Source of the DNA: Blastocatellia bacterium
Lineage (GTDB): Bacteria; Acidobacteriota; Blastocatellia; Chloracidobacteriales; JADJPF01
NCBI GenBank assembly: GCA_025057015.1
Contig: JANWYG010000001.1
Coordinates: forward strand, 1 to 43,605
Length of the DNA: 43,605 nucleotides
Reading direction: 5' to 3'
The notes under the pieces are model-generated. The model was not told the DNA's origin, did not search any database, and worked only from the letters and a program-made list of their open reading frames with translations. A program made the position numbers and the translations under genes. How positions within the stretch are numbered: position 1 is the stretch's first letter; each line of letters begins with the position of its first letter. Positions 7,282 through 17,172 of this stretch are shown one piece after another.

Positions 7282-7610
7282 AATCGTTTAATCAACGGTG
7301 TATACAGCGACATTACAGACAGCGCAAGTCTTCTTGGAAGCTATATATGGTCATATTTATAGCCTGCTTCATGGCTTATGCTTTTGTATCAGCGACGCAC
7401 TATCATTTTCGAGCTTTAGACCTTGCTTTTGAAACCGAGCAGATGAAGCAGAAAATGGTAGAGCTTGAGGCTGAGAAGCGAAAGCTTGTGCAGAGACTGG
7501 CAAGCAAATCTGCTCCCCAAAAATTAGATATTGCTGCTGAAAGACAAGGGATGGTTCTACCTAAGGTGAAACAAACGGTTGCAGTGAGGACAGCTGTGCC
7601 TATGCAGTGA
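7266..7610 (+). CDS. ftsL: Cell division protein FtsL
   Basis: This small bitopic protein of about 114 residues has a basic N-terminus, one transmembrane helix (WKLYMVIFIACFMAYAFV), and an extracytoplasmic coiled coil (FETEQMKQKMVELEAEKRKL) ending in a basic segment. This is the FtsL architecture. FtsL bridges FtsQ/FtsB to FtsW-FtsI in the divisome. Sequence conservation in this family is weak, so position between rsmH and ftsI carries much of the weight. Two starts are plausible. ATG 7266 lies within the rsmH end, and ATG 7278 forms an ATGA overlap with the rsmH stop. The frame is open further upstream (from 7128), but that part lies entirely inside rsmH. Confidence 0.85.
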   Translation: MSEDMKSFNQRCIQRHYRQRKSSWKLYMVIFIACFMAYAFVSATHYHFRALDLAFETEQMKQKMVELEAEKRKLVQRLASKSAPQKLDIAAERQGMVLPKVKQTVAVRTAVPMQ

Positions 7611-9679
7611 AAATATTCAGCTGTTGGGAACGACCGAGAATGTTTCGTAATGCTATCCAAAATCTGAGGCTACTCAAGCGTAGAACATTGGTCATAGCTT
7701 TGTGTTTTGTGTTTTGGGCAGCAGGAATAGTTTCGCGGTTGGTTCATTTTCAAGTAACTAGACATGCAGAAATGTCAAGGATGGCTGAGCGACAGCAACA
7801 TCGTACAGTCAAGCTTGCAGCTAGACGCGGCTCGATAGTAGATCGTAACGGTAATGAGCTGGCTGTCAGTCTCGAAGTTGATTCTATCTACGCTGCTCCC
7901 GAGGAAGTGCCGCTTGCTGAGGTCGACCGAATGGCTGCGGAGCTTGCCAAAGTGCTCGGGCTGGACGCTACGGTTGTTAAGTCCCGATTATGCTCGGATA
8001 AGGTGCTTGTTAGCATAAAACGAAAAGTGTCTGACCAAGAAGCTGCGAACGTCAAAGCCTTGGGTTTTAGAGGTATACACTTTGTTAAAGAGACGAAACG
8101 CTTCTATCCGAAAGGAGAGCTGGCAGCTTATATCCTGGGCTACACTGGTATTGACGAAGAGGGCTTTAGCGGCATAGAACGACAGTTTGGAGCTCAAATA
8201 AGTGGTAAGCCTGGCTATGTAATCGTCGAGAAGGATGCCCACGGTAGGCCATTCGATCGGTATGAGAAGCAGTCCGAACTCGGCCGATCTCTGATGCTTA
8301 CTATAGATGAACAGATACAGTTTCGTACGGAGAAAATATTGAACGAAGCTGTATCGACGATGCGTGCCAAAGGCGGTGTAGTAATAGTTCTCAAGCCAGA
8401 TACCGGCGAGGTACTGGCAATGGCTTCTACACCAGGATTTGATCCTAACGAACCAGTGAAAGATCCTGAAGAGATAAGAGCTAAACGTCGAAATAGAGCA
8501 GTAGAAGATGCTTACGAACCTGGCTCAGTCTTTAAACTAGTTACTTACGCAGCAGCTTTTGAATCAGGTCTATTGCGTCCCGACGATTTGATAGATTGTC
8601 AAGGAGGGGCTATCGAGGTAGCCGGCCACGTAGTAAGAGATGGTGGCAGTTATGGCGTGCTCTCAGTAGCGAAGGCGGTAGAAGTGTCGAGCAACGTAGC
8701 TGCTATAAAGACAGGTCGGCGTCTTGGTAAGGACCGATTGCTTAACTTCGTAACTAGGTTTGGTTTTGGCAAGCCTACTGGTGTAGGACTTCCAGGCGAA
8801 GCTCCAGGTTACGTCGGGGGTATGAGAAGGTGGAGTGATGCTGCTTTCGGAGCTCTTCCTTTAGGATATCAAATCGTAGTAACGCCGATTCAACTTGCTG
8901 CTGCTTATGCTGCGGTTGCTAATGGCGGAGAGTGGGTGCAGCCACACTTGCTCAAGAAGATCTTTGCTCCTACAGGAGAAGTTGTCTTTGAGTTTGAGCC
9001 GCTGCGCCGTCGATGTATAAGTCGCAAGACTGCCGATATGATGAAGCTTGTGCTGGAGGGCGTAGTCCTTAATGGTACGGCGAAAAAGGCAAGGCTTGAA
9101 GGCTACACTGCCGCTGGTAAAACTGGCACATCTCGCAAGTTCGACCGTGCTATAGGACGATACTCTAATAGCCGATATTTTGCTACTTTCTGTGGCTTTG
9201 CTCCGGTAAACAAGCCAGAGATAGTAGTGCTTGTGATGATAGATGAGCCGCCTCTGGGCATGCATCATGGCGGGCAGGCGGCAGCGCCTGTTTTTAAACA
9301 GGTTGCTGAGATGGCTTTAAGAATGCTTGCAATACCACCAGACGCCGTAGTGGCTCAAGCCGTTGAGCTCGTTGCCGAAACTTATGATGATGAAGCTGGC
9401 GCACAGCTCTATTTGTCTGGAAAAGTGCGGTCTGAAGATGACGACTTTGAATCTAAGCTGGTAGTAACTACGTTTAGCGACGGGCAAGAGGATGGAGCAA
9501 TAAGAATGCCTGATCTACGCGGTCGCTGCATAAAGACAGCTATTCTTCAGTGCAAGGAACTCGGTATCAAACTGGAGTTTACAGGTAGTAATGGCCAGAT
9601 AGTCGAGCAGTTTCCTGCTCCTGGAGCAGCGATCTTTCCTGGAGAGAGCTGCCAAGTGGTCTTAAGGAGCACACGATGA
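7607..9679 (+). CDS. ftsI: Peptidoglycan transpeptidase FtsI (PBP3) with C-terminal PASTA domain
   Basis: FtsI is the septal DD-transpeptidase that works with FtsW. The 690-residue protein has an N-terminal membrane helix (about 26-48), a class B PBP dimerisation domain starting AARRGSIVDRNG (71-82), and the transpeptidase domain. Its catalytic motifs are S307-V-F-K310, S361-S-N363 and K505-T-G-T508. A single PASTA-like module follows at the C-terminus (about 627-690, MPDLRGRCIKTAILQCKELG). Proteobacterial FtsI lacks this module, while SpoVD/PBP2x-like enzymes have it. GTG 7607 overlaps the ftsL stop (GTGA). ATG 7640, with GGGA ten bases upstream, is an alternative start. The TGA overlaps the murE ATG. 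Confidence 0.95.
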   Translation: MKIFSCWERPRMFRNAIQNLRLLKRRTLVIALCFVFWAAGIVSRLVHFQVTRHAEMSRMAERQQHRTVKLAARRGSIVDRNGNELAVSLEVDSIYAAPEEVPLAEVDRMAAELAKVLGLDATVVKSRLCSDKVLVSIKRKVSDQEAANVKALGFRGIHFVKETKRFYPKGELAAYILGYTGIDEEGFSGIERQFGAQISGKPGYVIVEKDAHGRPFDRYEKQSELGRSLMLTIDEQIQFRTEKILNEAVSTMRAKGGVVIVLKPDTGEVLAMASTPGFDPNEPVKDPEEIRAKRRNRAVEDAYEPGSVFKLVTYAAAFESGLLRPDDLIDCQGGAIEVAGHVVRDGGSYGVLSVAKAVEVSSNVAAIKTGRRLGKDRLLNFVTRFGFGKPTGVGLPGEAPGYVGGMRRWSDAAFGALPLGYQIVVTPIQLAAAYAAVANGGEWVQPHLLKKIFAPTGEVVFEFEPLRRRCISRKTADMMKLVLEGVVLNGTAKKARLEGYTAAGKTGTSRKFDRAIGRYSNSRYFATFCGFAPVNKPEIVVLVMIDEPPLGMHHGGQAAAPVFKQVAEMALRMLAIPPDAVVAQAVELVAETYDDEAGAQLYLSGKVRSEDDDFESKLVVTTFSDGQEDGAIRMPDLRGRCIKTAILQCKELGIKLEFTGSNGQIVEQFPAPGAAIFPGESCQVVLRSTR

Positions 9680-11139
9680 TACTAGGCGATTTGGCAAGGG
9701 TACTAGATGCCGAAACCTTTGGAGATATGAACGTTAGGATAACCTCTGTCTCGCATGTTGCCTCGAAGTGTGCTCCGGGAGATCTGTTTGTGGCGATTAA
9801 GGGGTTTAGATTTGATGGGAATGACTATGTGCAGCAAGCTGTCGCGGCTGGTGCTGTGGCTATTTTATCTGAGTTTCCCAGACCAGAGCATCTGAAGCTG
9901 CCGTGGCTACGTGTAGCTAATGCTCGACAGGCATTGGCTCGAGTAGCTGCCGAAGTCTATGGCCATCCTAGTCGATTCTTGCAGCTGATAGCTGTGACGG
10001 GCACTAACGGCAAGACCACTACTGTTTACTTGCTGGATGCCGTCTTAAGAGCTGCTTATTCTAAGTCGGCTATGCTTAGCACTGTTTGTACCCGAGTGGG
10101 TGAAAAAGTTAGTGCCTCTGAAAGAACTACACCTGAGTCTACTGATATTCAGAGGTTACTTCGTGAGGCAGTCGATTTAGGCTGTCCGGCAGCAGCTATG
10201 GAGGCGTCTTCTCACGCCATAGATTTGCACCGAGTAGACGAGCTGCACTTTAGCTCGGTTGTGTTTACTAATTTGACTCAAGATCACCTCGACTATCACA
10301 AGACTATGCAGGCTTACTACGAAGTCAAGCGGAGGTTGTTCGATGGTACGCTTGATGTTCGAAATGCCATGGCTGCTATTAACATTGATTGTCCTTATGG
10401 CAAGAGGCTAATAGGTGAAACGGTTTGTCCTGTTATTAGCTATGGTATCAATTCTGGGCAAGTACGTGCCTTAGGGTATGAGATGTCGATCGAAGGCTTG
10501 TGGCTGGCAGTTGAGGTGATGGGTGAGCAGGTAGAGATAAGATCGAAGCTCGTAGGTCGGCCTAATGTCTACAACATACTTGCTGCAATTGCTGCTACAC
10601 GCTCGATAGGGATAGATATGGGAAAGATAGTTAAAGGTGTAGAGTCTCTCGAACGCGTACCGGGCCGCTTTGATAGAGTGCCGTTTGACGGCGATTTCGC
10701 TGTATTTGTCGACTATGCTCACACGGACGATGCTCTAAGTAACGTACTTGCTACAGCTCGCGAGGTAGCAAAAGGGCGTGTTATCTGCTTGTTTGGTTGC
10801 GGCGGTGATCGAGATCCGCTAAAACGACCGAAGATGGGTAAAGCAGCTGCCTTAGGAAGTGATCTTGTGATACTGACCTCGGATAATCCTCGCTCAGAAG
10901 ATCCTGAAAAGATAATGGATCAAGCTGAAGAGGGACTGAGACAGGTAGGTAGACCTTACAAGAGGGTAGCTGATAGACGCGAGGCTATAGGGCTGGCTAT
11001 ATCACTTGCAAGGGCTGGTGATGTCGTAGTTCTTGCTGGCAAAGGCCATGAAGATTACCAGCTGATAGGAGATAAGAAATTGCACTTTGACGACAGGGAG
11101 GTAGCAGCTGAGTACCTGGCTGCTTATCAGAGAACGTGA
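9676..11139 (+). CDS. murE: UDP-MurNAc-tripeptide synthetase MurE (meso-DAP type)
   Basis: MurE adds the third stem-peptide residue to UDP-MurNAc-L-Ala-D-Glu. The 487-residue protein has the Mur-ligase P-loop GTNGKTTT (109-116), EASSHAI, the lysine-containing VKRRLF segment that includes the usual carbamylated lysine position, and DNPR at 403-406. DNPR marks enzymes that use meso-diaminopimelate, so the peptidoglycan is predicted to be DAP type. The start is ATG 9676 in an ATGA overlap with ftsI. The stop overlaps the murF GTG. Confidence 0.96.
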   Translation: MILGDLARVLDAETFGDMNVRITSVSHVASKCAPGDLFVAIKGFRFDGNDYVQQAVAAGAVAILSEFPRPEHLKLPWLRVANARQALARVAAEVYGHPSRFLQLIAVTGTNGKTTTVYLLDAVLRAAYSKSAMLSTVCTRVGEKVSASERTTPESTDIQRLLREAVDLGCPAAAMEASSHAIDLHRVDELHFSSVVFTNLTQDHLDYHKTMQAYYEVKRRLFDGTLDVRNAMAAINIDCPYGKRLIGETVCPVISYGINSGQVRALGYEMSIEGLWLAVEVMGEQVEIRSKLVGRPNVYNILAAIAATRSIGIDMGKIVKGVESLERVPGRFDRVPFDGDFAVFVDYAHTDDALSNVLATAREVAKGRVICLFGCGGDRDPLKRPKMGKAAALGSDLVILTSDNPRSEDPEKIMDQAEEGLRQVGRPYKRVADRREAIGLAISLARAGDVVVLAGKGHEDYQLIGDKKLHFDDREVAAEYLAAYQRT

Positions 11140-12539
11140 GGCTTGCCGAAGTTGCTGAAATAATAGGATCAAATTTGTCGCCGCTGCTAGCTGATGTTGT
11201 CCCTAGCGGTTATAAGATAGACTCTCGGCAAATCAGCGGTGGTGAACTATTTTTCGCAATCCGTGGACAACGTCTTGACGGGCATGCTTTTGTAGCCGAG
11301 GCGCTCGAGCGAGGGGCTATAGCTGCGGTTGTCGAAAAGGCCTGTGTGAACGTTCCTCTTGAAAAGCAACTCATAGTTCAGGACACCTTGGGAGCCTTGC
11401 AATCACTTGCTTCGGCTGTAATAAGGCGTTGGGGCAAACCTGTAGTAGGTATTACAGGTAGCGCGGGCAAAACTACTACTAAGGAACTGGTGGCGTTAGT
11501 CCTAGCTGCTCGTGGTCAAGTGCTCAAGTCTACCGGCAATCTCAACAATGCTTATGGACTGCCTTTGTCTATCTTAGCGATGGAAAGTTCAGGTAGTAAG
11601 CCTCAGGACTATTTTGTTGCCGTGCTAGAAATGGGGATGAGTAGCTACGGTGAGATACGTCGACTCTGCGAGATAGCTCCGCCCACTGTTGCCGGCGTGC
11701 TGAATGTGGGCACTGCACACATAGAGTTTTTTGGCTCGCAGGACGCTATAGCTGTTGCAAAAGCGGAGATAGTTCAGGGTATTAGGAGCGGAGGGACAGC
11801 TTTACTAAACGCTGATGATCCTAGAGTAGCCGCTATGGCAAGTTTGCGGCCTGATGTACGCAGCGTCTTTTTCGGTATAGAGTCCGAAAATCCGGAAGTA
11901 CGAGCCGTAGATATAGTTGACAAAGGAGTCCTTGGTAGCCGTTTCAAGTTGTTACTGCCGAGTTCTGAAGCTGTAGTCGAGCTTAAGTTAGCCGGGCGGC
12001 AGCTTATCTATAACGCTTTGTTTGCTGCTGCAGCGGGCTATGTCTTTGGCATGCTGGCAGATGAAATAGCAGCTCGACTTGAACTTGCTCTGCCTATAAG
12101 CAGGCGCGGTCAGCTAATAAGGCTATCTTGCGGCGCTATGGTGGTTGATGACAGCTATAACTCAAGCCCTGACGCTCTAGAGCAGGCAGTATCAGCGCTA
12201 GCAGCGACGCCAGGCTTCAGCCGCCGAATAGTAGTTGCTGGCGAGATGTTGGAGCTAGGTGAAGCTTCATTGCAGCTGCACCGTCGTTGTGGACAAAAGA
12301 TTGTTGATTTGGGAATAGATCTGCTTGTTGGCGTACAGGGAAATGCTTACGAGATGGTAAAGGCTGCGCAGGAGCTAGGATTGGAGACGAAGTTCTTCAG
12401 CTCTTCCTCTGAAGCTGCTGAGAAACTGCCCTCACTTCTCACTTCAGGCGACCTAATTCTAGTGAAAGGTTCTAGGGGCGTAAGGACTGAACTGATAGTT
12501 GACGCTCTGAAAGATGGTTTTGGTGTAGAGGTAAGTTAG
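11136..12539 (+). CDS. murF: UDP-MurNAc-tripeptide:D-Ala-D-Ala ligase MurF
   Basis: MurF adds D-Ala-D-Ala to complete the pentapeptide precursor. The 467-residue protein has the P-loop GSAGKTTTK (108-116), the following [14 protein letters not shown] motif, and [14 protein letters not shown] in the C-terminal domain, all typical of MurF. Translation starts at GTG 11136, overlapping the murE stop as GTGA. Its TAG shares one base with the mraY GTG. The D-Ala-D-Ala ligase Ddl, which supplies its substrate, is not encoded in this cluster. Confidence 0.96.
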   Translation: MRLAEVAEIIGSNLSPLLADVVPSGYKIDSRQISGGELFFAIRGQRLDGHAFVAEALERGAIAAVVEKACVNVPLEKQLIVQDTLGALQSLASAVIRRWGKPVVGITGSAGKTTTKELVALVLAARGQVLKSTGNLNNAYGLPLSILAMESSGSKPQDYFVAVLEMGMSSYGEIRRLCEIAPPTVAGVLNVGTAHIEFFGSQDAIAVAKAEIVQGIRSGGTALLNADDPRVAAMASLRPDVRSVFFGIESENPEVRAVDIVDKGVLGSRFKLLLPSSEAVVELKLAGRQLIYNALFAAAAGYVFGMLADEIAARLELALPISRRGQLIRLSCGAMVVDDSYNSSPDALEQAVSALAATPGFSRRIVVAGEMLELGEASLQLHRRCGQKIVDLGIDLLVGVQGNAYEMVKAAQELGLETKFFSSSSEAAEKLPSLLTSGDLILVKGSRGVRTELIVDALKDGFGVEVS

Positions 12540-13630
12540 TGCTCTACTATTTGTTTTATCACGTTCTAAGAGGGATGCATGATTCGCTGTCCTGGCTACG
12601 GGTATTTGAGTATGTCATCTTTCGGACTTCGGTAGCTGCTTTGTCGGCGTTGATGATGAGCTTGCTAGTAGGGCCTTACATGATACGCAAGCTGCGGGAA
12701 TTTCAGGTTGGGCAACAGATACGAGAAGAAGGCCCGCGGTCTCATCAATCGAAGAAAGGCACGCCGACCATGGGAGGGTTATTAATAATAGGCTCGGTGG
12801 CGGTGTCTACGCTGTTATGGGCTGATTTGAAGAACGCTAACGTCTGGATAGTGCTGTTTTCTATGTTGGCATTTGGGGCAATAGGTTTTGCGGATGACTA
12901 TTTGAAAGTCGTGCGTAAGCATAATCTGGGACTAACCGGTAAGCAGAAGATAGCGTTGCAATTTGCAACGTGTGCGGCCGTCATAGCTGCGTTGTATTTT
13001 ACTGGCTATCAGACAGTCTTGACTGTGCCGTTTATCAAGACTTTCAAGCCAGAAATCTGGTGGCCAATATATGCTGTTTTCATATGGTTTGTCATTACAG
13101 GTTCGTCTAATGCTGTCAACCTCACTGATGGACTTGATGGACTGGCTATCAGCATCACTTTTGTTACTGCGGCTGCGCTTACGGGGTTTACTTATGTTAC
13201 AGGTCATGAGCTGCATGCCGTATATCTAGGCCTAGTACCTATGCCTCAGGTGGAGGAAGTGACGATTTTTTGTGCTGCACTGGCTGGTGCAAGTCTAGGT
13301 TTTCTTTGGTTTAACGCTCCGCCTGCAGAGGTATTTATGGGCGACGTGGGCAGTCTGAGCATAGGTGGAGCTATAGGTACGGTGGCAGTGGTTATAAAGC
13401 AGGAATTTTTATTAGCGCTCATAGGCGGAGTCTTCGTCATAGAGGCGCTTTCTGTAATGTTGCAGGTAGGCTTCTATAAGTTAACTAAGGGTAGGAGAAT
13501 TTTCAAAATGTCTCCTCTACATCATCACTTCGAGCTGAGCGGGTGGAAGGAGACGAAGATAGTTTTTAGGTTTCTGATACTTGCTATTTTCTTTGCACTT
13601 TTGAGCCTTGCTACGCTCAAGTTGCGGTAG
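12539..13630 (+). CDS. mraY: Phospho-MurNAc-pentapeptide translocase MraY
   Basis: MraY transfers phospho-MurNAc-pentapeptide to undecaprenyl phosphate, forming lipid I on the inner face of the membrane. The 363-residue polytopic protein carries [16 protein letters not shown], the catalytic FADDYLKV (D119-D120), [26 protein letters not shown] and SPLHHHFE. All are hallmarks of MraY. About ten hydrophobic segments alternate with these loops. GTG 12539 starts on the last base of the murF stop, and the N-terminus aligns naturally with family starts. Confidence 0.97.
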   Translation: MLYYLFYHVLRGMHDSLSWLRVFEYVIFRTSVAALSALMMSLLVGPYMIRKLREFQVGQQIREEGPRSHQSKKGTPTMGGLLIIGSVAVSTLLWADLKNANVWIVLFSMLAFGAIGFADDYLKVVRKHNLGLTGKQKIALQFATCAAVIAALYFTGYQTVLTVPFIKTFKPEIWWPIYAVFIWFVITGSSNAVNLTDGLDGLAISITFVTAAALTGFTYVTGHELHAVYLGLVPMPQVEEVTIFCAALAGASLGFLWFNAPPAEVFMGDVGSLSIGGAIGTVAVVIKQEFLLALIGGVFVIEALSVMLQVGFYKLTKGRRIFKMSPLHHHFELSGWKETKIVFRFLILAIFFALLSLATLKLR

Positions 13631-13636
13631 GGATTT

Positions 13637-14992
13637 ATGGAGCTTTCAGGTAAGCGCGTAACTGTAGTTGGAATTGCTCGCAGTGGCTGTGCTGCTGCAA
13701 AGTTTCTTGCCCGACAGGGAGCAGACGTCACTGTCTCTGACGCTGCTTCTGCCGAGCGGCTAGCTGCTCAGATAGAACAGCTACAAGCGTTTGGTGTGAA
13801 AGTAGAAGCTGGTGTTAACAGCGAACAAACTTTGCTTGATGCTGACCTAATAGTGCTGAGTCCTGGAGTTCCACTGACTAATCCAGCTGTAGCGAAGGCT
13901 ATTGCTGTAGGTAAGCAAGTAATAGGTGAAGTCGAGCTTGCTGCGAGATTTCTTAAAGGGACACTAATAGGGATTACTGGTTCAAACGGCAAAACTACCA
14001 CGACAGCGCTCACGGCAGCCATTTTGCGCAAGGCAGGTTTAGAGGTGCTCGTTGGTGGCAATATCGGTACGCCACTGGTTGATTTAGTTGAGCGTTCTAC
14101 ACCAGAAAGTGTTGTAGTGGCTGAGCTTAGTAGTTTTCAGCTTGAAACTGTAGAGAAGTTGCATTTGCGGGTAGCCGCACTGCTAAACGTCACGCCGAAT
14201 CATTTAGACCGATATACCAGCTTTGAGCAGTATGCGCAGGCTAAGAGCAGAGTTTTTGTCAATCAAACGAACGAGGATTTTGCTGTACTTAATGCTGAAA
14301 GTAGTATTTGCGTTGCCATGAGTGAGCTAACACCTGCAAGGAAGCTCTTCTTTAGTGTCCGTCGCGAGTTAGAAGAAGGGGTCTTCTTGAGAGATGAACA
14401 ACTGATACTGCGCTTTGCGGGGCGCGAGTATTGCTATCCACGTTCGCAGATATTGCTGCGTGGATTGCATAACGTGGAAAACGTCTGTGCGGCGATGGCT
14501 ATAGGGGTGGCTATTGGAGCTGAAGTAGATAGGATGTGGGGGAGCGTACAAGAGTTTTTACCTGTCGAGCATAGGCTTGAACCTGTAGATGAGATTCGAG
14601 GTGTGCACTTTGTTAATGACTCCAAAGCGACGAGTGTAGATGCTGCTATGAAAGCGCTGGAAATATTTTCCGACGTCGTGTTGATACTAGGAGGTAAGGA
14701 CAAAGGCAGCGACTATAGCCTGCTGCGTCGGCTTGTAGCAGAGCGTGCGAGGGCCGTCGTGTTGATAGGCTCTGCGAGTGAGAAGATTGCTGAAGCTCTG
14801 GCTGGTACTGTCGAGCTTGTCCGAAGCAGCTCTATGTATGATGCCGTTGAGAAGAGCTTTGCGCTAGCAAGGCCTGGGGACACGGTGTTGCTTTCTCCGG
14901 CCTGTGCTAGTTTCGACATGTTTGATAGTTTCGAGCATCGTGGAAACGTCTTTAAGGAAGCTGTCAGAAGGTTGAAAGCAAGACTGGTATGA
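13637..14992 (+). CDS. murD: UDP-MurNAc-L-Ala:D-Glu ligase MurD
   Basis: MurD adds D-glutamate to UDP-MurNAc-L-Ala. The 451-residue protein has an N-terminal Rossmann-like UDP-binding domain (VTVVGIARSGCAAAKFLA), the P-loop GSNGKTTT (115-122), the ELSSFQLE motif, NVTPNHLDRY, and FVNDSKATSVDAA. ATG 13637 has AGGGA at a normal distance and lies 6 bp after mraY. Its stop overlaps the ftsW ATG as ATGA. Confidence 0.96.
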   Translation: MELSGKRVTVVGIARSGCAAAKFLARQGADVTVSDAASAERLAAQIEQLQAFGVKVEAGVNSEQTLLDADLIVLSPGVPLTNPAVAKAIAVGKQVIGEVELAARFLKGTLIGITGSNGKTTTTALTAAILRKAGLEVLVGGNIGTPLVDLVERSTPESVVVAELSSFQLETVEKLHLRVAALLNVTPNHLDRYTSFEQYAQAKSRVFVNQTNEDFAVLNAESSICVAMSELTPARKLFFSVRRELEEGVFLRDEQLILRFAGREYCYPRSQILLRGLHNVENVCAAMAIGVAIGAEVDRMWGSVQEFLPVEHRLEPVDEIRGVHFVNDSKATSVDAAMKALEIFSDVVLILGGKDKGSDYSLLRRLVAERARAVVLIGSASEKIAEALAGTVELVRSSSMYDAVEKSFALARPGDTVLLSPACASFDMFDSFEHRGNVFKEAVRRLKARLV

Positions 14993-16080
14993 ACGATGAG
15001 AGAGGCGGCGATAGATTACTACTTGCAGTCAGTATAGGTTTGACTCTCTTTGGTGTGATCATGGTCTACAGTGCTTCGGCAGTGATGGCAAAGTATAGCT
15101 ATAACTCGCAGTTTTACTTCGTAGTTAGGCAATCTATAGCTGCTGTGCTTGGTATAGCTATAATGCTAGTGCTTATGAACGTAGATCCGCAGCTTTTGAG
15201 GCGTCCGCTTACGGTCTATGCAGTGTTGCTAATCAGCATATTGTTGCTTGTCGTGGTGCTGTTTTTGCCGGCGACAAAAGGTACGCATAGGTTTATCAAG
15301 TTGCTAGGAGTTTCTTTTCAACCGTCTGAGTTGGGTAAATTTGCTCTGGTGCTCTTCTTGGCCTACTACTTGAGTAAGCGTTCTGGCGAGATAAGAAGCA
15401 TACTCAAGACTTTTGTCCCTTGCTGCGTAGTCACTGCGCTAATCAGTGCTTTGGTGCTTGCTGGGAAGGACCTTGGCACTACGGTAGTGATAGGCTTAGT
15501 GGCCGCAGTGATGATGCTTGCTGCGGGAGTGCCGTTCAGGTACATGGCCGTGTGCGCGTTACCGACAGTACCAGTGCTATATTGGCAACTTTTCCATGTT
15601 GCTTATAGGCAACAGCGTCTAAAGGCGTTTCTAGATCCTTGGCAGTATGCTCGCGATGAAGGATTTCAAGTGGTTCAGTCATTGATAGCCATAGGTAGCG
15701 GCGGGATGCATGGCTTAGGGCTGGGGCAGGGCAAGCAGAAGATGTTTTATTTGCCAGAAGCACATACAGACTTCATTTATGCGGTGATAGGAGAAGAGCT
15801 AGGGTTTATCGGTGCTGTGACAGTCGTGCTAGTGTTTTTAATATTTATGTGGCGCGGCCTGCATATAGCTCGTGCGGCAGAGGATATGTTCGTTAGTCTT
15901 TTGGCTACTGGCATAACAGTAACTTTAGTAATGCAGGCTTTTTTCAACATGAGTGTCGTACTGAGCCTTGTACCGGCAAAAGGTATACCGCTTCCGTTCA
16001 TCAGCTATGGTGGTTCGTCGCTGCTGTTGAGCCTAACCGCTGTGGGGTTATTGCTTAATCTGTCGAAGCAGGTGGAGTAG
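14989..16080 (+). CDS. ftsW: Septal peptidoglycan glycosyltransferase FtsW (SEDS family)
   Basis: FtsW polymerises lipid II at the septum with its partner FtsI. The 363-residue polytopic protein shows the SEDS blocks VYSASAVMA, FQPSELGKFALVLFLAYYLSKR, GKDLGTTVVIG, GEELGFIGA and the C-terminal PLPFISYGGSSLL. ATG 14989 overlaps the murD stop. Its TAG directly abuts the murG start. RodA is the close alternative, but the location inside the dcw cluster between murD and murG supports FtsW. Confidence 0.95.
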   Translation: MNDERGGDRLLLAVSIGLTLFGVIMVYSASAVMAKYSYNSQFYFVVRQSIAAVLGIAIMLVLMNVDPQLLRRPLTVYAVLLISILLLVVVLFLPATKGTHRFIKLLGVSFQPSELGKFALVLFLAYYLSKRSGEIRSILKTFVPCCVVTALISALVLAGKDLGTTVVIGLVAAVMMLAAGVPFRYMAVCALPTVPVLYWQLFHVAYRQQRLKAFLDPWQYARDEGFQVVQSLIAIGSGGMHGLGLGQGKQKMFYLPEAHTDFIYAVIGEELGFIGAVTVVLVFLIFMWRGLHIARAAEDMFVSLLATGITVTLVMQAFFNMSVVLSLVPAKGIPLPFISYGGSSLLLSLTAVGLLLNLSKQVE

Positions 16081-17172
16081 TTGTTGGGTTCGGTAGCAGT
16101 GAAGGTGATCATAGCTGGTGGTGGTACAGGAGGCCACATATATCCGGGAATAGCCGTGGCTAGGGAGTTCAGGCGCCGCAATGCTGATAGCGAGATAACT
16201 TTTGTAGGTACGGCACAGGGATTAGAGACTAAGATAGTACCTCGTGAAGGATTTCGCTTGGAGTTGATAAAGATAGCTGGGCTTAAGAACGTTTCATTGC
16301 TAAGTCGACTGAGGACTCTGCTGATGTTACCGGGTAGTTTTTTACAAGCTCGTTCTCTGATAAAGCGACTTATGCCGGACATAGTAATAGGTGTAGGTGG
16401 ATATTCTTCTGGCCCAGTCGTATTAGCGGCGTCGCTGATGGGGCTACCGACCATGGTCATAGAGCCTAACGCTCTTCCGGGCTTTACTAACAGAATGCTT
16501 GCCTCTTTTATAGACAGGGCTGCGGTGACGTTCGAAGTCTCGAAGAGGTATTTTCGCGGCAAGGCAGTGGTGACGGGAAATCCTGTAAGGCCTGAGTTTT
16601 ATGCTCTGACGAAGAAGCAACGGACGGAAATGTTTCACTTGCTCGTTTTTGGAGGTTCGCAAGGTGCTCATGCGATCAATCTCGCTATGCTAGAAGCTGT
16701 GAGGCTACTTTCTGACGAGAAGCATAGGTTGACGATTACGCATCAGACTGGAGAAAAGGATCTTCAGATGGTAAAAGCTGGCTATGAGCAAGCTGGTTGG
16801 ACGGTTGACGTAAGGCCGTTTTTGCACGAAATGGCATCAGAATTCGAGCGTGCTGACATAGTGATATCTAGAGCAGGAGCAACTACTGTGGCAGAGCTAA
16901 CTGCTGCCGGTAAAGCAGCAATACTGGTGCCTTTTCCTTATGCTGCAGATGATCATCAACGCAAGAATGCTGAGACACTGCAAGCTGCTGGTGCTGCAAG
17001 AATGATCCTGCAACAGCAGCTAAATGGCGAGCGTTTGGCAAGCGAAGTGAAGTCGCTTATGGCTAATCCGCAGCAGATAGATGACATGGAAGCAGCTGCG
17101 CGCCGACTAGCGAAGCCTGATGCTGCTGCAGCGACGGTAGAGCTGGCCTTAGGACTTTTAAAAGGTGTGTGA
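16081..17172 (+). CDS. murG: UDP-GlcNAc:lipid I GlcNAc transferase MurG
   Basis: MurG adds GlcNAc to lipid I to form lipid II on the cytoplasmic membrane face. The 363-residue protein has the N-terminal [11 protein letters not shown] donor/acceptor loop (13-23), [30 protein letters not shown], and the [31 protein letters not shown] block. The start is unusual. Two consecutive TTG codons (16081, 16084) follow the ftsW stop, with GGTGGAG just upstream placed best for the second one. GTG 16099 is an alternative with a poorer site. The stop overlaps the murC start region. Confidence 0.96.
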   Translation: MLGSVAVKVIIAGGGTGGHIYPGIAVAREFRRRNADSEITFVGTAQGLETKIVPREGFRLELIKIAGLKNVSLLSRLRTLLMLPGSFLQARSLIKRLMPDIVIGVGGYSSGPVVLAASLMGLPTMVIEPNALPGFTNRMLASFIDRAAVTFEVSKRYFRGKAVVTGNPVRPEFYALTKKQRTEMFHLLVFGGSQGAHAINLAMLEAVRLLSDEKHRLTITHQTGEKDLQMVKAGYEQAGWTVDVRPFLHEMASEFERADIVISRAGATTVAELTAAGKAAILVPFPYAADDHQRKNAETLQAAGAARMILQQQLNGERLASEVKSLMANPQQIDDMEAAARRLAKPDAAAATVELALGLLKGV

